Source: Isochrysis galbana
Lineage: Eukaryota; Haptophyta; Isochrysidales; Isochrysidaceae
Length of the DNA stretch: 64,000 nucleotides
Reading direction: 5' to 3'
Assembly: GCA_018136815.1 (NCBI GenBank)
Contig: CM030943.1
Coordinates: 3,017,003-3,081,002, forward strand
In this document: in pieces, positions 40,747 through 50,065 of the stretch
How the letters are laid out: each line of letters begins with the position of its first letter
Position numbering within the stretch: position 1 is the stretch's first letter
The notes under the pieces: generated by a model
The model's database searches: none
Told to the model about the DNA's origin: nothing
Seen by the model: the letters and a program-made list of their open reading frames with translations, nothing else
Position numbers and translations under genes: made by a program

Positions 40747-40980
40747 CCCCCTCACGGCGTCGGTTCGAAGTTGGCGAGGGACTCCATAATGAGATACGAT
40801 GAGACGCATGAAGACGTCTAGCTAGACACTTCGCGGACGAGGGGTTGCCGTTGCAAGGCTCAGCTTCAATCCAACGAGAGAGAGAATCGACGAAAACAAT
40901 CAACTTATCAAAACCGGAGCGGCCGGATACGAAATCGTGAGTGGGCGCTTGGTGGACTTGGAAGTAGTCGCCGGCGGCGT
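40747..40980 (-). pseudogene. Ty3/Gypsy integrase fragment
   Basis: The minus strand reads FQVHQAPTHDFVSGRSGFD, then KLIVFVDSLSRWIEAEPCNG, and one frame over RLIVSHYGVPRQLRTDA. These are the 'DxLxVxVDRLSKxxxxxPC' and 'IVSxxGVPRxLRTD' parts of the rve integrase core, with a short internal loss and a frameshift. It then goes straight into a purine tract and LTR, so the rest of Pol's C-terminus is deleted. Confidence 0.7.
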
Positions 40981-42404
40981 CACGGCGGCGACCGTGACCG
41001 ACGCTTGTTGTTGGCCAGCGCGGGCTTGTTCGTACGGGCTCAAGTAGCGCTGGCAGAGGGCGGACATCGGCGGCAGAACGTTGGCGAAGGGGGCGAATGG
41101 GTGGAGGGGCACCCTGCGGGCATCTGGGAGGCTTCCATTCCGGGAGGAGAGGGGCGACTGGGGTACGACCGAGGCGATCGGCATGTAGCCGGCGCGCTTA
41201 GTATAGGGCTCGTATCCACCCTCTGAGTCGGAGGGTGGGGGTGGATGGAGCACCGCCCTCGTCTTCAGGCGGGGGCGGGTAGTGCGGAAAAGCCAAAGCG
41301 GGCAAGGTTTCAGTGGGAGCGGGCATTGGCCCGCTCCTCACTGCACCGGAGGGCGACGGGGGCGAGGATGGAGGCGCGGCGCCGAGCTCGGAAGGGTCCG
41401 GGGGAGCGGTGGCTGCGGCCTCGGCGTGCGAGTGGACGAGGGGTTCGGCATCGGTGGGAAGCAGAGCGGGTAGCGGGCCCGACTCTGTGGGTTTGGGGCT
41501 CTGGAGCTCCTGTGGCGGGTCCGGCGCGGGACGCGACGACTCGGATTCTTCACCTGACGGACTGGAGGTTACGGCTGGAACAGGAGGAACCGGATGGGGC
41601 GGAAGGTAGGCGGCGGAAGGCGGAAGGCACGGCCTTTTGGGCATTGGCGGGTTGGACGGGCTGACCATCTTCCATGGTTGGAAGATGGATGGCGGGCAGT
41701 GGCGAGGGCGAGCGCGAGGACGGAGCGGACATAGCGGACAGCGAGTGTGAGTGAGTGAGTGAGTGGATTTGGTTGGTGTTGTAAGATTGCTTGTTACGAC
41801 GGAGCGAGAGCGAGAGCGAGAACGAGGGAGCGAGGAGCGACTGGGGCGAGGGACGAGGGCGACAGAGGCCGACAAGGTACCAATCCGACTGGTCCGACAA
41901 CAATCCGAGACACGCACACTCGACTTTCACCCAACATTCCTCCACACTAACGTATCTTTCCCCACTTGGGCGGGGAAGACACAGAGGGAAGGAAACAAGG
42001 AAGAGAAAGCCGACAAGAGAGCGACGATGCGACGGAAGAGCCGACGGCGAACGGCGGTTACCGCGAACGAGTAGGTAGAAAGTAAGGAGGGAATCTACGT
42101 GCGTAAACCGAAAGGGGCGAGAGGATAGGCTTCGCGCGGGGGAAAAAGTCCGCAGCAACGAACACCTACGACGAGGACGAGAGCGAGCGCGGGGGAACGA
42201 CAGCAAGGAGGGACCAAAGGCAGAGCAAGGCCCAAGGTGCGAAGGAGCGAAACAGGAGCGAGACAGGCCACAAAGGGGCGCGACGGCAAGGAGCGAGGGC
42301 GAGTTACGAGAGAAGAGTTCTACGAGTTACCAGTAAAACTCCGCGGCCGACAAGATCGAAAGAGTACAAAGACGCAAGGTCAGAAGTCGATCGCGGATGC
42401 GACA
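40981..42404 (-). mobile_element. Gypsy-type element 5' part: LTR-like start, leader, gag-like ORF
   Basis: On the minus strand TGTCGCATCCGCGATCGAC (from 42404) resembles an LTR start. A leader with CTCGTTCTCGCTCTCGCTC follows, then MSAPSSRSPSPLPAIHLP and a frame of the type SNPPMPKRPCLPPSAAYLP, SPSGEESESSRPAPDPPQEL, a Pro/Ser-rich gag start. It is followed by the integrase fragment, so protease, RT and RNase H are missing. Confidence 0.5.
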
Positions 42405-42844
42405 TGGTACGTCGCAGCCAAGGACATCCCTCCAGAAAACATCCCCGGCTCCCCCGCGGAAGCCCTCTCCCCCTCTCCCCTCCCGTCTCTCCCCGAGTGT
42501 TTCCTTGAGTTTCCGGCCCCCGTTTGTCTATTTCTTTCCCGCGCGATTCCCCTCCCCCCCCCGCGCGTGACGTTTTCCCTCCGTGTCCTGACTACGCTCC
42601 GCGCTATCGCTCGAGCGCCCCCCGTGCCCCCTTGTCCGTCCTCCGTCACGTTCTCGTGCTGCTGTGCCCCGTGATGGCTGAGAGCGCGCCCATGTCTTCG
42701 GCCCCGTCCCCGCGCGCTTCCTCGGCTCCCCATTGTTCACCCCCCGTGCTCCAATTGGGCCATACATCTCATGCTACAGTTCATCCTCCACTCAGCTCAC
42801 ACCCAGCCGCACCACAGCCACAGCTCCTCACGATCCACCACACT
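42405..42844. other. No gene recognised; LINE-like or retroelement debris
   Basis: Contains an ATG at 42674 opening MAESAPMSSAPSPRASSAP, which resembles the start of the window's gag/ORF1 proteins, but I cannot assign it. Confidence 0.3.
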
Positions 42845-43256
42845 GGCCATGGGAGTCATGGGAGCCGCCCAGAGCCCTGTCTGCCTAGCGACCAGGGAAG
42901 GGGGGGGGGGGAGGGGGGGTTCAGCTCGAGGGCAGGCCCAGTATGGGCGTGGGAGTGCGAGTCGCGGCCCGCACCCACTGGAGGTCTGGGCCAGGATGAT
43001 GATTGCCCAGCCCGAGGGCAGAGGGCAGGGGCTGAGGTTGATTGTACGGACGAGGGGAGTTGCCGCAAGGCGGGGAATGAGGGTGAGGAAGGGAAGGGGG
43101 CGTGGCTACGAGAAAGTGATTCAGTGCCACGTGCGAGGCGAGGATATTAAAAGGTTTTTTTTTTGATTGTACGGGCCCACCCCGGCGGGTAGTCGGCAAT
43201 GGAGTGGGGGGGGCGCGAGGCCCCCATTGACCCCCACTTAGAAGAGTAGGTTGGAC
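42845..43256 (-). repeat. Dispersed repeat R1, split by a retroposed insertion
   Basis: The reverse complement of 22867-23130 (GGGAGCCGCCCAGAG through CCCCCACTTAGAAGAGTAGG). It is split at 43050-43162 by a 113-bp insertion with a 12-bp duplication of R1 sequence. Confidence 0.7.
43050..43162 (+). mobile_element. 113-bp dead-on-arrival LINE insertion with 12-bp target duplication
   Basis: It is flanked by TTGATTGTACGG at 43038-43049 and 43163-43174. The insert begins ACGAGGGGAGTTGCCGCAAG and ends GCGAGGATATTAAAAGG followed by a T run. The same sequence, reversed, is the 3' tail of LINE copy B (36613-36735). So it is a very short 5'-truncated copy of that subfamily, caught with clean boundaries. 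Confidence 0.85.
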
Positions 43257-43577
43257 GATGGTTGTCAATAGCTAACCACAACGACAGCACATAATGACCT
43301 TGCACGCACGCACGCACGCGCTCTCTTCTCACCTCGACGTCGCACACTAGCCACCACACACAGCTCTTCGAATGCGCGTCAGACGATGCACGCAACGGAG
43401 CACATAAATCATGTCCGGCGACCCTCGGATCGAGCGCTAGCGGTACCCCCGAGGCGCCCTGCGAGCGACGAGACATATCACACCAACGGTGGTCAACGAG
43501 ATTCCGCCATCCTCGCGATCGCCATCGAGGCACGCGTACACGTGGGGGGTAGCCCCCATGTGCAGCTCCTGACGTAG

Positions 43578-44642
43578 CTAAGCACCGTTGGGGCCCCAAC
43601 CCGATGACGACTCACGAGACAGTCCCATTCCGCGAGGGTACACGCCGGGGCTACTCCCGCGACGGCACGTCACCAAGTCCAGCATGGCGCCGCGCACATC
43701 CGGCTTGGACAAGCACAGGGCGACGGTCACGTAGGTCTGCACGAAGCCCCAGCAGAGGCACATGGCTAGCACGGCCGAGGATGGAATGTAAACGACGGTC
43801 GATATGAAGCCGGGCGTCCACAGCGCCAATGCTATGAAGATACGCGTGAAGAAGACCGTGATGGCGCGGGCCCGGCGGATGCGCTTGCGATGGATGTCGC
43901 TGTCCGACTTTGTGCGCGGCTGGAATCCCGAGGACACCGTGTGTAGCTGCGTCCCAAAGGTGAAGAGCTGGCGGCGCCAAGAGGTCAGGACGAGCGCCGC
44001 GACGACGACGATAGGGGTTGCGAAGGCCAGCGGGACGATGACGAGCCAGCTGAAGAGCAGGCCCTCCGTCGAGCTCACCAGGGGCGCACAGAAGAGGCCG
44101 TTGAACGGGAAGGGTTTGTGGAAGTCGAACCCCCACAGCTGCAGCGTGGAGAGGAAGGCGCACCAGGCGTACACACAGAGGACCTTTGAGAGCACCTCCC
44201 GTGGCGAGGGCTCGATGTGGTCTCGGAGCTCCTTCGTGTTGGAGAGGAGGCGGAAGACCTCGAGGGCGAGCACCGCATTCATGTAGAGAGAGCCCGAGCA
44301 GCCAAACACAATCAAGACGCTCTGGAAGTAGCACGCGGCCTCGCTGGCGTAGGCTCCGTGCGCAGCGCTGAAGGACGCGACGAAGGAGAAGTTGAGGTTG
44401 AACAGCAGATCGGGCACGAGCAGCGCACAGAGGTAGAGGTTGAGCGGACGAGCCCGAACGGTTCGAGAGGCGACGATCGCAACGAGCAGCGTGGCGGAGA
44501 GCACGAGGGCGATGGTGGAGAGGGACGCCCATAAGGTCCAGATGAGCGTCCTGGTGGGAACGTCGTCGAGTGCGCCGCGTAAGACGTGCCAGCTCGTGTT
44601 GGAAGGCAGGGTGGAACGGAGAGGAAGGTCGAGAAGAGACAT
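43578..44642 (-). CDS. Seven-transmembrane GPCR-like receptor
   Basis: A single uninterrupted exon of 354 codons from ATG at 44642 (MSLLDLPLRSTLPSNTSW; N-glycosylation site NTS). Seven hydrophobic segments are clear: TIALVLSATLLVAIVAS; LNLYLCALLVPDLLFNL; FQSVLIVFGCSGSLYMNAVL; VLCVYAWCAFLSTLQLW; LLFSWLVIVPLAFATPIVVV; VFFTRIFIALALWTPGFIS; VLAMCLCWGFVQTYVTVAL. Loops are short except the third intracellular one, which is basic (RTKSDSDIHRKRIRRAR). TM2 has the LxxPDLxFN pattern of class A-like receptors, but there is no DRY at the end of TM3. The C-terminus is short and Ser-rich. Ligand unknown. Intronless while neighbouring genes have several introns. The upstream region is CT microsatellite. Confidence 0.7.
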   Translation of the reverse strand: MSLLDLPLRSTLPSNTSWHVLRGALDDVPTRTLIWTLWASLSTIALVLSATLLVAIVASRTVRARPLNLYLCALLVPDLLFNLNFSFVASFSAAHGAYASEAACYFQSVLIVFGCSGSLYMNAVLALEVFRLLSNTKELRDHIEPSPREVLSKVLCVYAWCAFLSTLQLWGFDFHKPFPFNGLFCAPLVSSTEGLLFSWLVIVPLAFATPIVVVAALVLTSWRRQLFTFGTQLHTVSSGFQPRTKSDSDIHRKRIRRARAITVFFTRIFIALALWTPGFISTVVYIPSSAVLAMCLCWGFVQTYVTVALCLSKPDVRGAMLDLVTCRRGSSPGVYPRGMGLSRESSSGWGPNGA

Positions 44643-44649
44643 CGCGTCG

Positions 44650-44910
44650 ATCTCTCCGCCTCGTCTCTCTCTCTCTCGTCTCTCTCGCTCCTCACGTCTC
44701 TCTCTCGTCTCTCGCCCCTCTCGCTCTCGTCTCTCTCTCCCTCTGCTCTCTCTCTCTGTTTCTGTGGGACGGGCCCCTACCCCCGCCCTCCTTCCCCCCT
44801 GGCTCGCTAGGCAGCCTCGCGTCCCGGCTCCCACAGGCCAGCGAGGGGCTGCTCCCCTTTCCACTCCCCCCCTCCCTCTGCTCGCAGGGCACCAACCCCC
44901 CCACGCGACG

Positions 44911-44946
<36 letters not shown>

Positions 44947-45690
44947 AGAGAGAGAGAGAGAGGGAGGGGAGGGGGGAGAGAAGAGAAGAAGAGGAGAGAA
45001 GGTTAGAGAGAGAGGCCGGAACGGCGAGGGAGGGGGAGGGAGAAGAGAAGCGAAGAGAGGAGGAGAGGGCGGTGGGGAGAGGGAGAGCTGTTGTTTCTCC
45101 CCTTCCGTTTCTCTTCTGTTCTCTCTCTCTCTCTTCTATTCTGTCGAGAGGGTCCCTCTCTCTCTCTCTCTCTCTCTCTTCCTCTCTTCTTCTGTCCTCT
45201 TCTCTTCAAACGACGGCAGCGGGAAGAAGAAGAAGGGGAAGGAGAAGAAGAAGAGAGAGAGAGAGGGGGGGAGAGAGAGGGAGAGAGAGAGGGGGGAGAG
45301 GGGGGGGGGTTATTCTGTGGTCCCACCGCTGGGACAGAATCCGTAAGAGAGAGCCCCAGATCCATAAGGAAGAGGAGCGGCAGCGGAGAGAGAGAGAGGA
45401 GGAGGAAGCGCTCGTGAGACCTGAGAGGACCTCCTCGATGGAGAAGAAACCGTCCGCGGTCGGTGTGAAAGAACTCGGAGAGGGTGGGGCGCACCGAGGC
45501 AGAGTCCTCGGACGGCAAGGCCGCGGGGGGGGGGAGGCGAGGGGGGGAGGTGTGGAAGAAGAGAGAGGAGAGAAGAAGAAGAGGAGGAGGAGAGAGAGAG
45601 AGAGAGAGGGAGAGGGAGAGAGAGAGAGAGAAGAGAGAGGAGAGGGAGAGAAGAACCCCGGCGATGTTCCTGGAAGTTGCCCGCGTTCCC
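44650..45690. repeat. CT/GA low-complexity tract
   Basis: CGTCTCTCTCTC units, then (GA)n with G runs, CT and GA blocks to 45690. No gene supported. It forms the 5' flank of the receptor gene. Confidence 0.8.
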
Positions 45691-45699
45691 CCTGAGAGA

Positions 45700-46430
45700 T
45701 CCGCCTCCAGATGCGAGCGGATGCGAGCGGATTGGGACCGGCGCTCGCGGGGGGGAGCTGCACGGGCGGCGGGGGGGGGGCGCGGGAGGGGCGGGGGGGG
45801 GGGGGCGCGCGCGGGGGGGGGCGGGGGGGCGGCGAGATCCCGAGCGGTTTCTCCAATGAGGCCCCTCGTGAGGCGGTAACTGCCCCCCTCCGCGAGCACG
45901 CGGGGAGATCGGCCGAGCCCGGCGTGAGATCAGGCTCGGCACCGACGAGATCGGTCGAGGCCGCGGCGAGATCGGCCGCCTTCTTCGTGGAGCGAGGCGT
46001 TCAGATTCATTGGAGAGATACTCCCCCCCCCCTCCCCCGATAGACCGAGATCCCCCCCCCCCCCCCAAGAAGTGAGATCCCCCCCCTCTAATTGAGAGAG
46101 ATCCCCTCCCCCTTTTCATCGAGAGAGATCCCCTCCCCCCAATCAGTAAGTCACCTCCCGCCCATTCCTCACCAACTCCCCCCCCCCCTCCCATATTTAG
46201 CCCCCCCCCCCTTTCCCAATTAAGTAACACCGCCCCCCCCCCCCCTCTCTCTTCTCTTCCCCCCTCCCCCCCGCGCCACGACTCTTGCTCCCCCCTCTTT
46301 CTCATCTCTTTCCCCCCTCTTTCTCATCTCTCTCCCCCCCTCTCTCTCTCCCCCCTCTTCCTCCCTCCCATCGCCCCCCGCATCGCCCCCCCCCCCCCCC
46401 TCCTCCTCCCCCCCCCTCGCCTCCTCTCGA
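45700..46430. repeat. G-run and C-run rich tract
   Basis: Homopolymer-rich: G runs 45770-45830, then C runs at about 46023-46290 alternating with GAGATC or TCTCTC. Short units GAGAGATCCCCTCCCCC recur at 46080-46140. No gene. Confidence 0.75.
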
Positions 46431-46750
46431 GCTCGTGATCTCCATCGGCGACGCGCTCTCGAGCAACCCGATCTCCGACTCCGAGCCACGCCTCTGCATC
46501 CGATCTCACCACCGACCTCCGGAGCCGAGATGCCGAGATCCCGATCTCGTCGTGCCCTCGCAACCACCACCCGTCACCCGTTGCGCCAATCGTCACTTCT
46601 TTGCCAATTAATCAATTAATTGCTCATCACCATCACCATCTACACCATTCCAATGAGACCCGAATCGAACCGTGACCGGGTGGACCCCCTAGCCCCCTAG
46701 GTGGCAAACACCAAACACCCTAGCCCCACGCACTGCTAGCCCTTATTTAA
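46431..46750. other. No gene recognised
   Basis: Unique sequence with CGATCTC/GAGATCG repeats near 46465-46550 and AATTAATCAATTAATT at 46606. Nothing I can support. Confidence 0.35.
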
Positions 46751-46752
46751 TT

Positions 46753-46895
46753 TTAAAATAACTGTGGACTATTTGATCCCTCAATTCGACTGATGCCCCA
46801 TAATTGACGGAACGACACCTCGGCTTTCGAATCCTTTGCGAGCCCAATTCGGATCCCTTGGAATTTGGCCTCGTTTGTTTTGCCACCCATAGGAA
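46753..46895 (-). pseudogene. LINE RT-domain fragment
   Basis: The minus strand reads GKTNEAKFQGIRIGLAKDS, matching the RT-region start GKTNEAKFQGIRMGSQ seen in the copy at 54.94 kb, then diverges (AEVSFRQLWGISRIE). About 45 codons. The flanks are unrelated. Confidence 0.5.
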
Positions 46896-47499
46896 CAACC
46901 GGCCGACTAAAAAGTGAGAGGGAGACGCAATAGCCCGGCCACAAGCCGCATAACCACCTCAGATTATCAGCAGGCCTGCCCGGAGCCCGCGCACTGAACC
47001 AGGCTCGCGGTAGTGCACCCGAGCCGCACCCCGGATACCAAAGAAAAAGGACTGAAGGGGGGAAGGGTGTCGAGTCGAGCGGAGCCGGAGGGCTCTGGGC
47101 CACTCCGTCGCGAGCGGCACCGGCGGTTAGCGCGGCGCCTTGGCCCTCCTCCCCGCCGGGAGTAGGGTGGATGAAATTCTGGATGGGGTCGGGCATCCCC
47201 ATTTGGGTGTCTGGACGGGGAACGAACGGCGAACGAAGGGCGGTGGGGCGGCGAGGCGCTCCTAGCGGCCCTAGTGTGTTGGGTTTTAAGGGATTGTTAG
47301 ACCTACAAAGAACTCTTCCCTCAGGGAGGGAGCCTAGGCTGCTTGAGTGCAGCGACGCAGCGAACAACGACGGACAACGGAGCCTGAGAACAACAGGATA
47401 CACCGACTCACGAACACACCGGAATCATTCACCCAAACCAAGCAAATTATCAAGCAACCGCGACCCCAAATCACCGATAACTCAAACACGTCGCAAGAA

Positions 47500-48393
47500 A
47501 GACGGAGAGAGAGAGCGAGAGAGAGAGAGACTCCGCAGCGACGGCCGGAGCGTGTCTCCCTTGTAACTTCCCACGTAGCGGAGAGTCCGAAGGGGAGCGT
47601 CATGTCGCGCGACCACGGCGATCACTTTGGATACAGATCGCGACGAGATATCTTCACGACCGAATAAATCTTGCCGTTGAGCGTGAACCTTCTAGACGCT
47701 TCTAACGAACAACCCTGAGTAGCAACAAAGGGGAAGAAACACCAAAGGGGCCAAGGGCTTGCATGTAGCTTGCATCAAGGGGAAAGATTCCCTCACCTAA
47801 GAAGCGAACCTACACCGATCTCCAAGGGGAGATGGCAAATTAAACCTCAAATCTCGAGCGGATAGAGCAACCGACTCGCTCGCCAAAAATCTTGACCGAG
47901 AAGAAAGAAGCAAGGACCTACAAGCCAAGGGTAGCGGACCTAGGGAATGTGAGAGGAAATTTCCGAACGCCAACGCGAACGCCAAACGCCGGAAGGCAAC
48001 GAAACCCTAACCAGGCCAAGCAGAACCTATGAAGAACAGGCCTGGACGACAACGAAAGTTAGCAAGTCCCAAGCAAGAACCGGAACCCAACAAGAAACAA
48101 CAAGCCTTGCAAGAAGCTAAATAAGCCTTCACAAGGTAACTCGAGAGCCTGAGACAAGCGCGCAGCGAGAGACAGGCGACCTGGCTCCTTTGGGTCAAGA
48201 TTACCCGAAAGGAGGAAACCTGGAATCTATACCTGACAAACAGGCTAGACGGAACGAAACGAGAACTCGAATTCTAGATCGCTAGGGACGAACCCTACCA
48301 ACCTAGAAGTACCTGAGCTTCACCGTGTGGCCGCACGGCGAAGGACCTGGAAATAAGAACCTGGAAATCGCATCATCTAGGATGAATGCGACA
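47500..48393 (-). mobile_element. Gypsy-type LTR (family 2), start at 48393
   Basis: The minus strand begins TGTCGCATTCATCCTAGATG. A 250-bp inverted copy of this start is at 63559-63807. The distal part, around 47529-47565, has CTCCGCAGCGACGGCCGGAG and CGTGTCTCCCTTGTA on the plus strand, shared with the LTR at 55.32 kb. A purine tract GGGGGG precedes the start. The region 46900-47500 before it has no recognised gene. Confidence 0.55.
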
Positions 48394-48569
48394 CCCCCCG
48401 ACTAAGATCGAGACGTCTCCCGATGTCGAGAGGTGAACCTGGAAACAGAGACTTGGAACCTAGAACCTGGGCTGACCAGAGGTCAGAATCGGAACAAGAA
48501 GCAACGGAACATAGCGAGCGAAACGTGGAGACAAGAACACCCTCTGGATCCAAAGCGAGCACGAAATCG

Positions 48570-48994
48570 GCGGCTTAACGCGGCGCCAAGAGCTGGCGTA
48601 CTTCTTCTCGTTGATCGTCGGAAAGAAGCCGGTCTGGATCGATGGTGGCTGAGTCGAGTAGGGCTCGTTGCTCCTCGCTCAGCGCGGTGACAGGGTCACC
48701 ACACTCATCGCGTCCAGTCGGAGTCCAGCCCCGGTGCAACTTGAAACGCACCTGGAGCGAAGCTATCGGATCCAGAGACGGCAGGGTCAGCGCATCGACC
48801 CCGGTGTGGACGATCGTCACCGCGATGCGATGATCGTCCGTGGGCGTGACCACCGTGGGCATTACGAGAGGAGACGAATCGAGAGCCTCGCGATTTGGTA
48901 GGCGGTCGACCAGCATCGCGCAGTCCGAATGATCTCGGAGAGCTAGCGGAACCCTGACCCAGATGGTTGCGCGGTGGAAGGCAGGAATCGTCAC
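48570..48994 (-). pseudogene. Ty3/Gypsy Pol fragment between protease and RT
   Basis: A 139-codon frame: FHRATIWVRVPLALRDHSD, LVMPTVVTPTDDHRIAVTI, VHTGVDALTLPSLDPIASLQ, then ALSEEQRALLDSATIDPD and LSDDQREEVRQLL. The 'VxVxNxxxxxxTLPxxxxIxxLQ' and 'LSxEQRxxLxxLL' patterns are typical of the stretch from the end of the aspartic protease to the start of RT. RT, RNase H and integrase are missing; LTR family 2 follows. A 5'-truncated LINE sits at its upstream side. Confidence 0.45.
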
Positions 48995-48997
48995 AGC

Positions 48998-49903
48998 TTG
49001 CTCCGTATAGAGAAGATATTCGGACGAGGTACTTCAAACATGTCTTGCATAGGAGGATAGCTACGGCGAACCGTTTTGCCGACGATCCGACATGCCGCTT
49101 TTGTGGCATAGCCCCCGAGAGTTCTACTCACCTGGCCTCATGTGTCGCGACGGAGCCCGTCTTTGAATTCATAGAAGGACTTTTGGGGATTACCCTTACT
49201 TAGGCCGGGATCTGAAATAGCCCAACGCCTCTTCTGCTATCAGGTGGAAAGACCACACCCCTCCTCGGGATACTTGGGTATCTTGGCATGGAGATATATC
49301 CTAACCGACTTCTATAACATCCAGTATGGCAACGCGGACGGCAGGTCCGTTAGATCGATCCTAAGGGCGATCCTTACGAGATATCACCTGTTAGCAACGG
49401 CGAAAGTCGGTTTCTTTCAAAGGCTTGAAAAACAAAGAAAGAGAGAATATGGGGTTACACGCCCCGAGCAACAAACACATCAAGAAAATGATAAGCCCGC
49501 TATACACGGTAGACAAGGATTTCAACATAGAAATGTCGGTGGACCTCTTGCAAGCGGCAAGGGGTCTGGACCTACGACACATCACCTAAAGCAGCTAAAC
49601 CTCTAGGTCGGAATCACAGCGGATATCAAAGAGGAGCCTAAAATACTTAAGGGAGAATAACCCGAGCCAGCACCGAAATCAAAGGACGAACCACGGTCTC
49701 CCGCCCCCTTCTCTCCAACTCCTGGCCGAAGCAGCGCGCGCGGCCTCCCCGGAACCAGCTTCTCCGCTAAGAAGGGAACTGGGAAAGGGGGAGGGGGTTG
49801 CTAGTGCTAGGGCTAGGGGTTAAGGTTGGGTAGTAGGGAGGTACATAAGCGCACTGCCTCACGCCGCACACGCAGCGGGGATTTTTAAGAAGATTTTTTT
49901 TTT
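48998..49903 (+). mobile_element. 5'-truncated LINE: ORF2 C-terminus, finger and complete 3' tail (family 1)
   Basis: It starts within ORF2 (LAPYREDIRTRYFKHVLHRR), then the finger TCRFCGIAPESSTHLASC, a stop-containing stretch, LGILAWRYILTDFYNIQYG, and the C-terminus DFNIEMSVDLLQAA-type codons (frame-shifted) with GLDLRHIT and stop at about 49589. The 3' region follows: CCACGGTCTCCCGCCCCC, GCCGAAGCAGCGCGCGC, GGTTGGGTAGTAGGGAGG, ACTGCCTCACGCCGCACACG, TTTTTAAGAAGA and a T run. This copy links the tail repeat to ORF2 and so identifies the isolated tails elsewhere. Confidence 0.8.
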
Positions 49904-50065
49904 ACCGTATCTCGGGGAGTCGTGGGCCGTATCTCCCCTGGAGGGGGCTACGAGCTACGAGCTACCGGTAGCTGGGAGCGTAAGTAAGGAGGCTGACCTC
50001 TACAAAACAAGGTGAGCCAACTAACCTTATACTAGACTCGTGGTTGGGGGGGAAAGGCCACGGCG

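Noticed and set aside
43604-44534. Plus-strand and alternate minus-strand ORFs over the receptor gene
   Set aside because: They are shadows of the GC-rich 7TM frame and lack hydrophobic segments.
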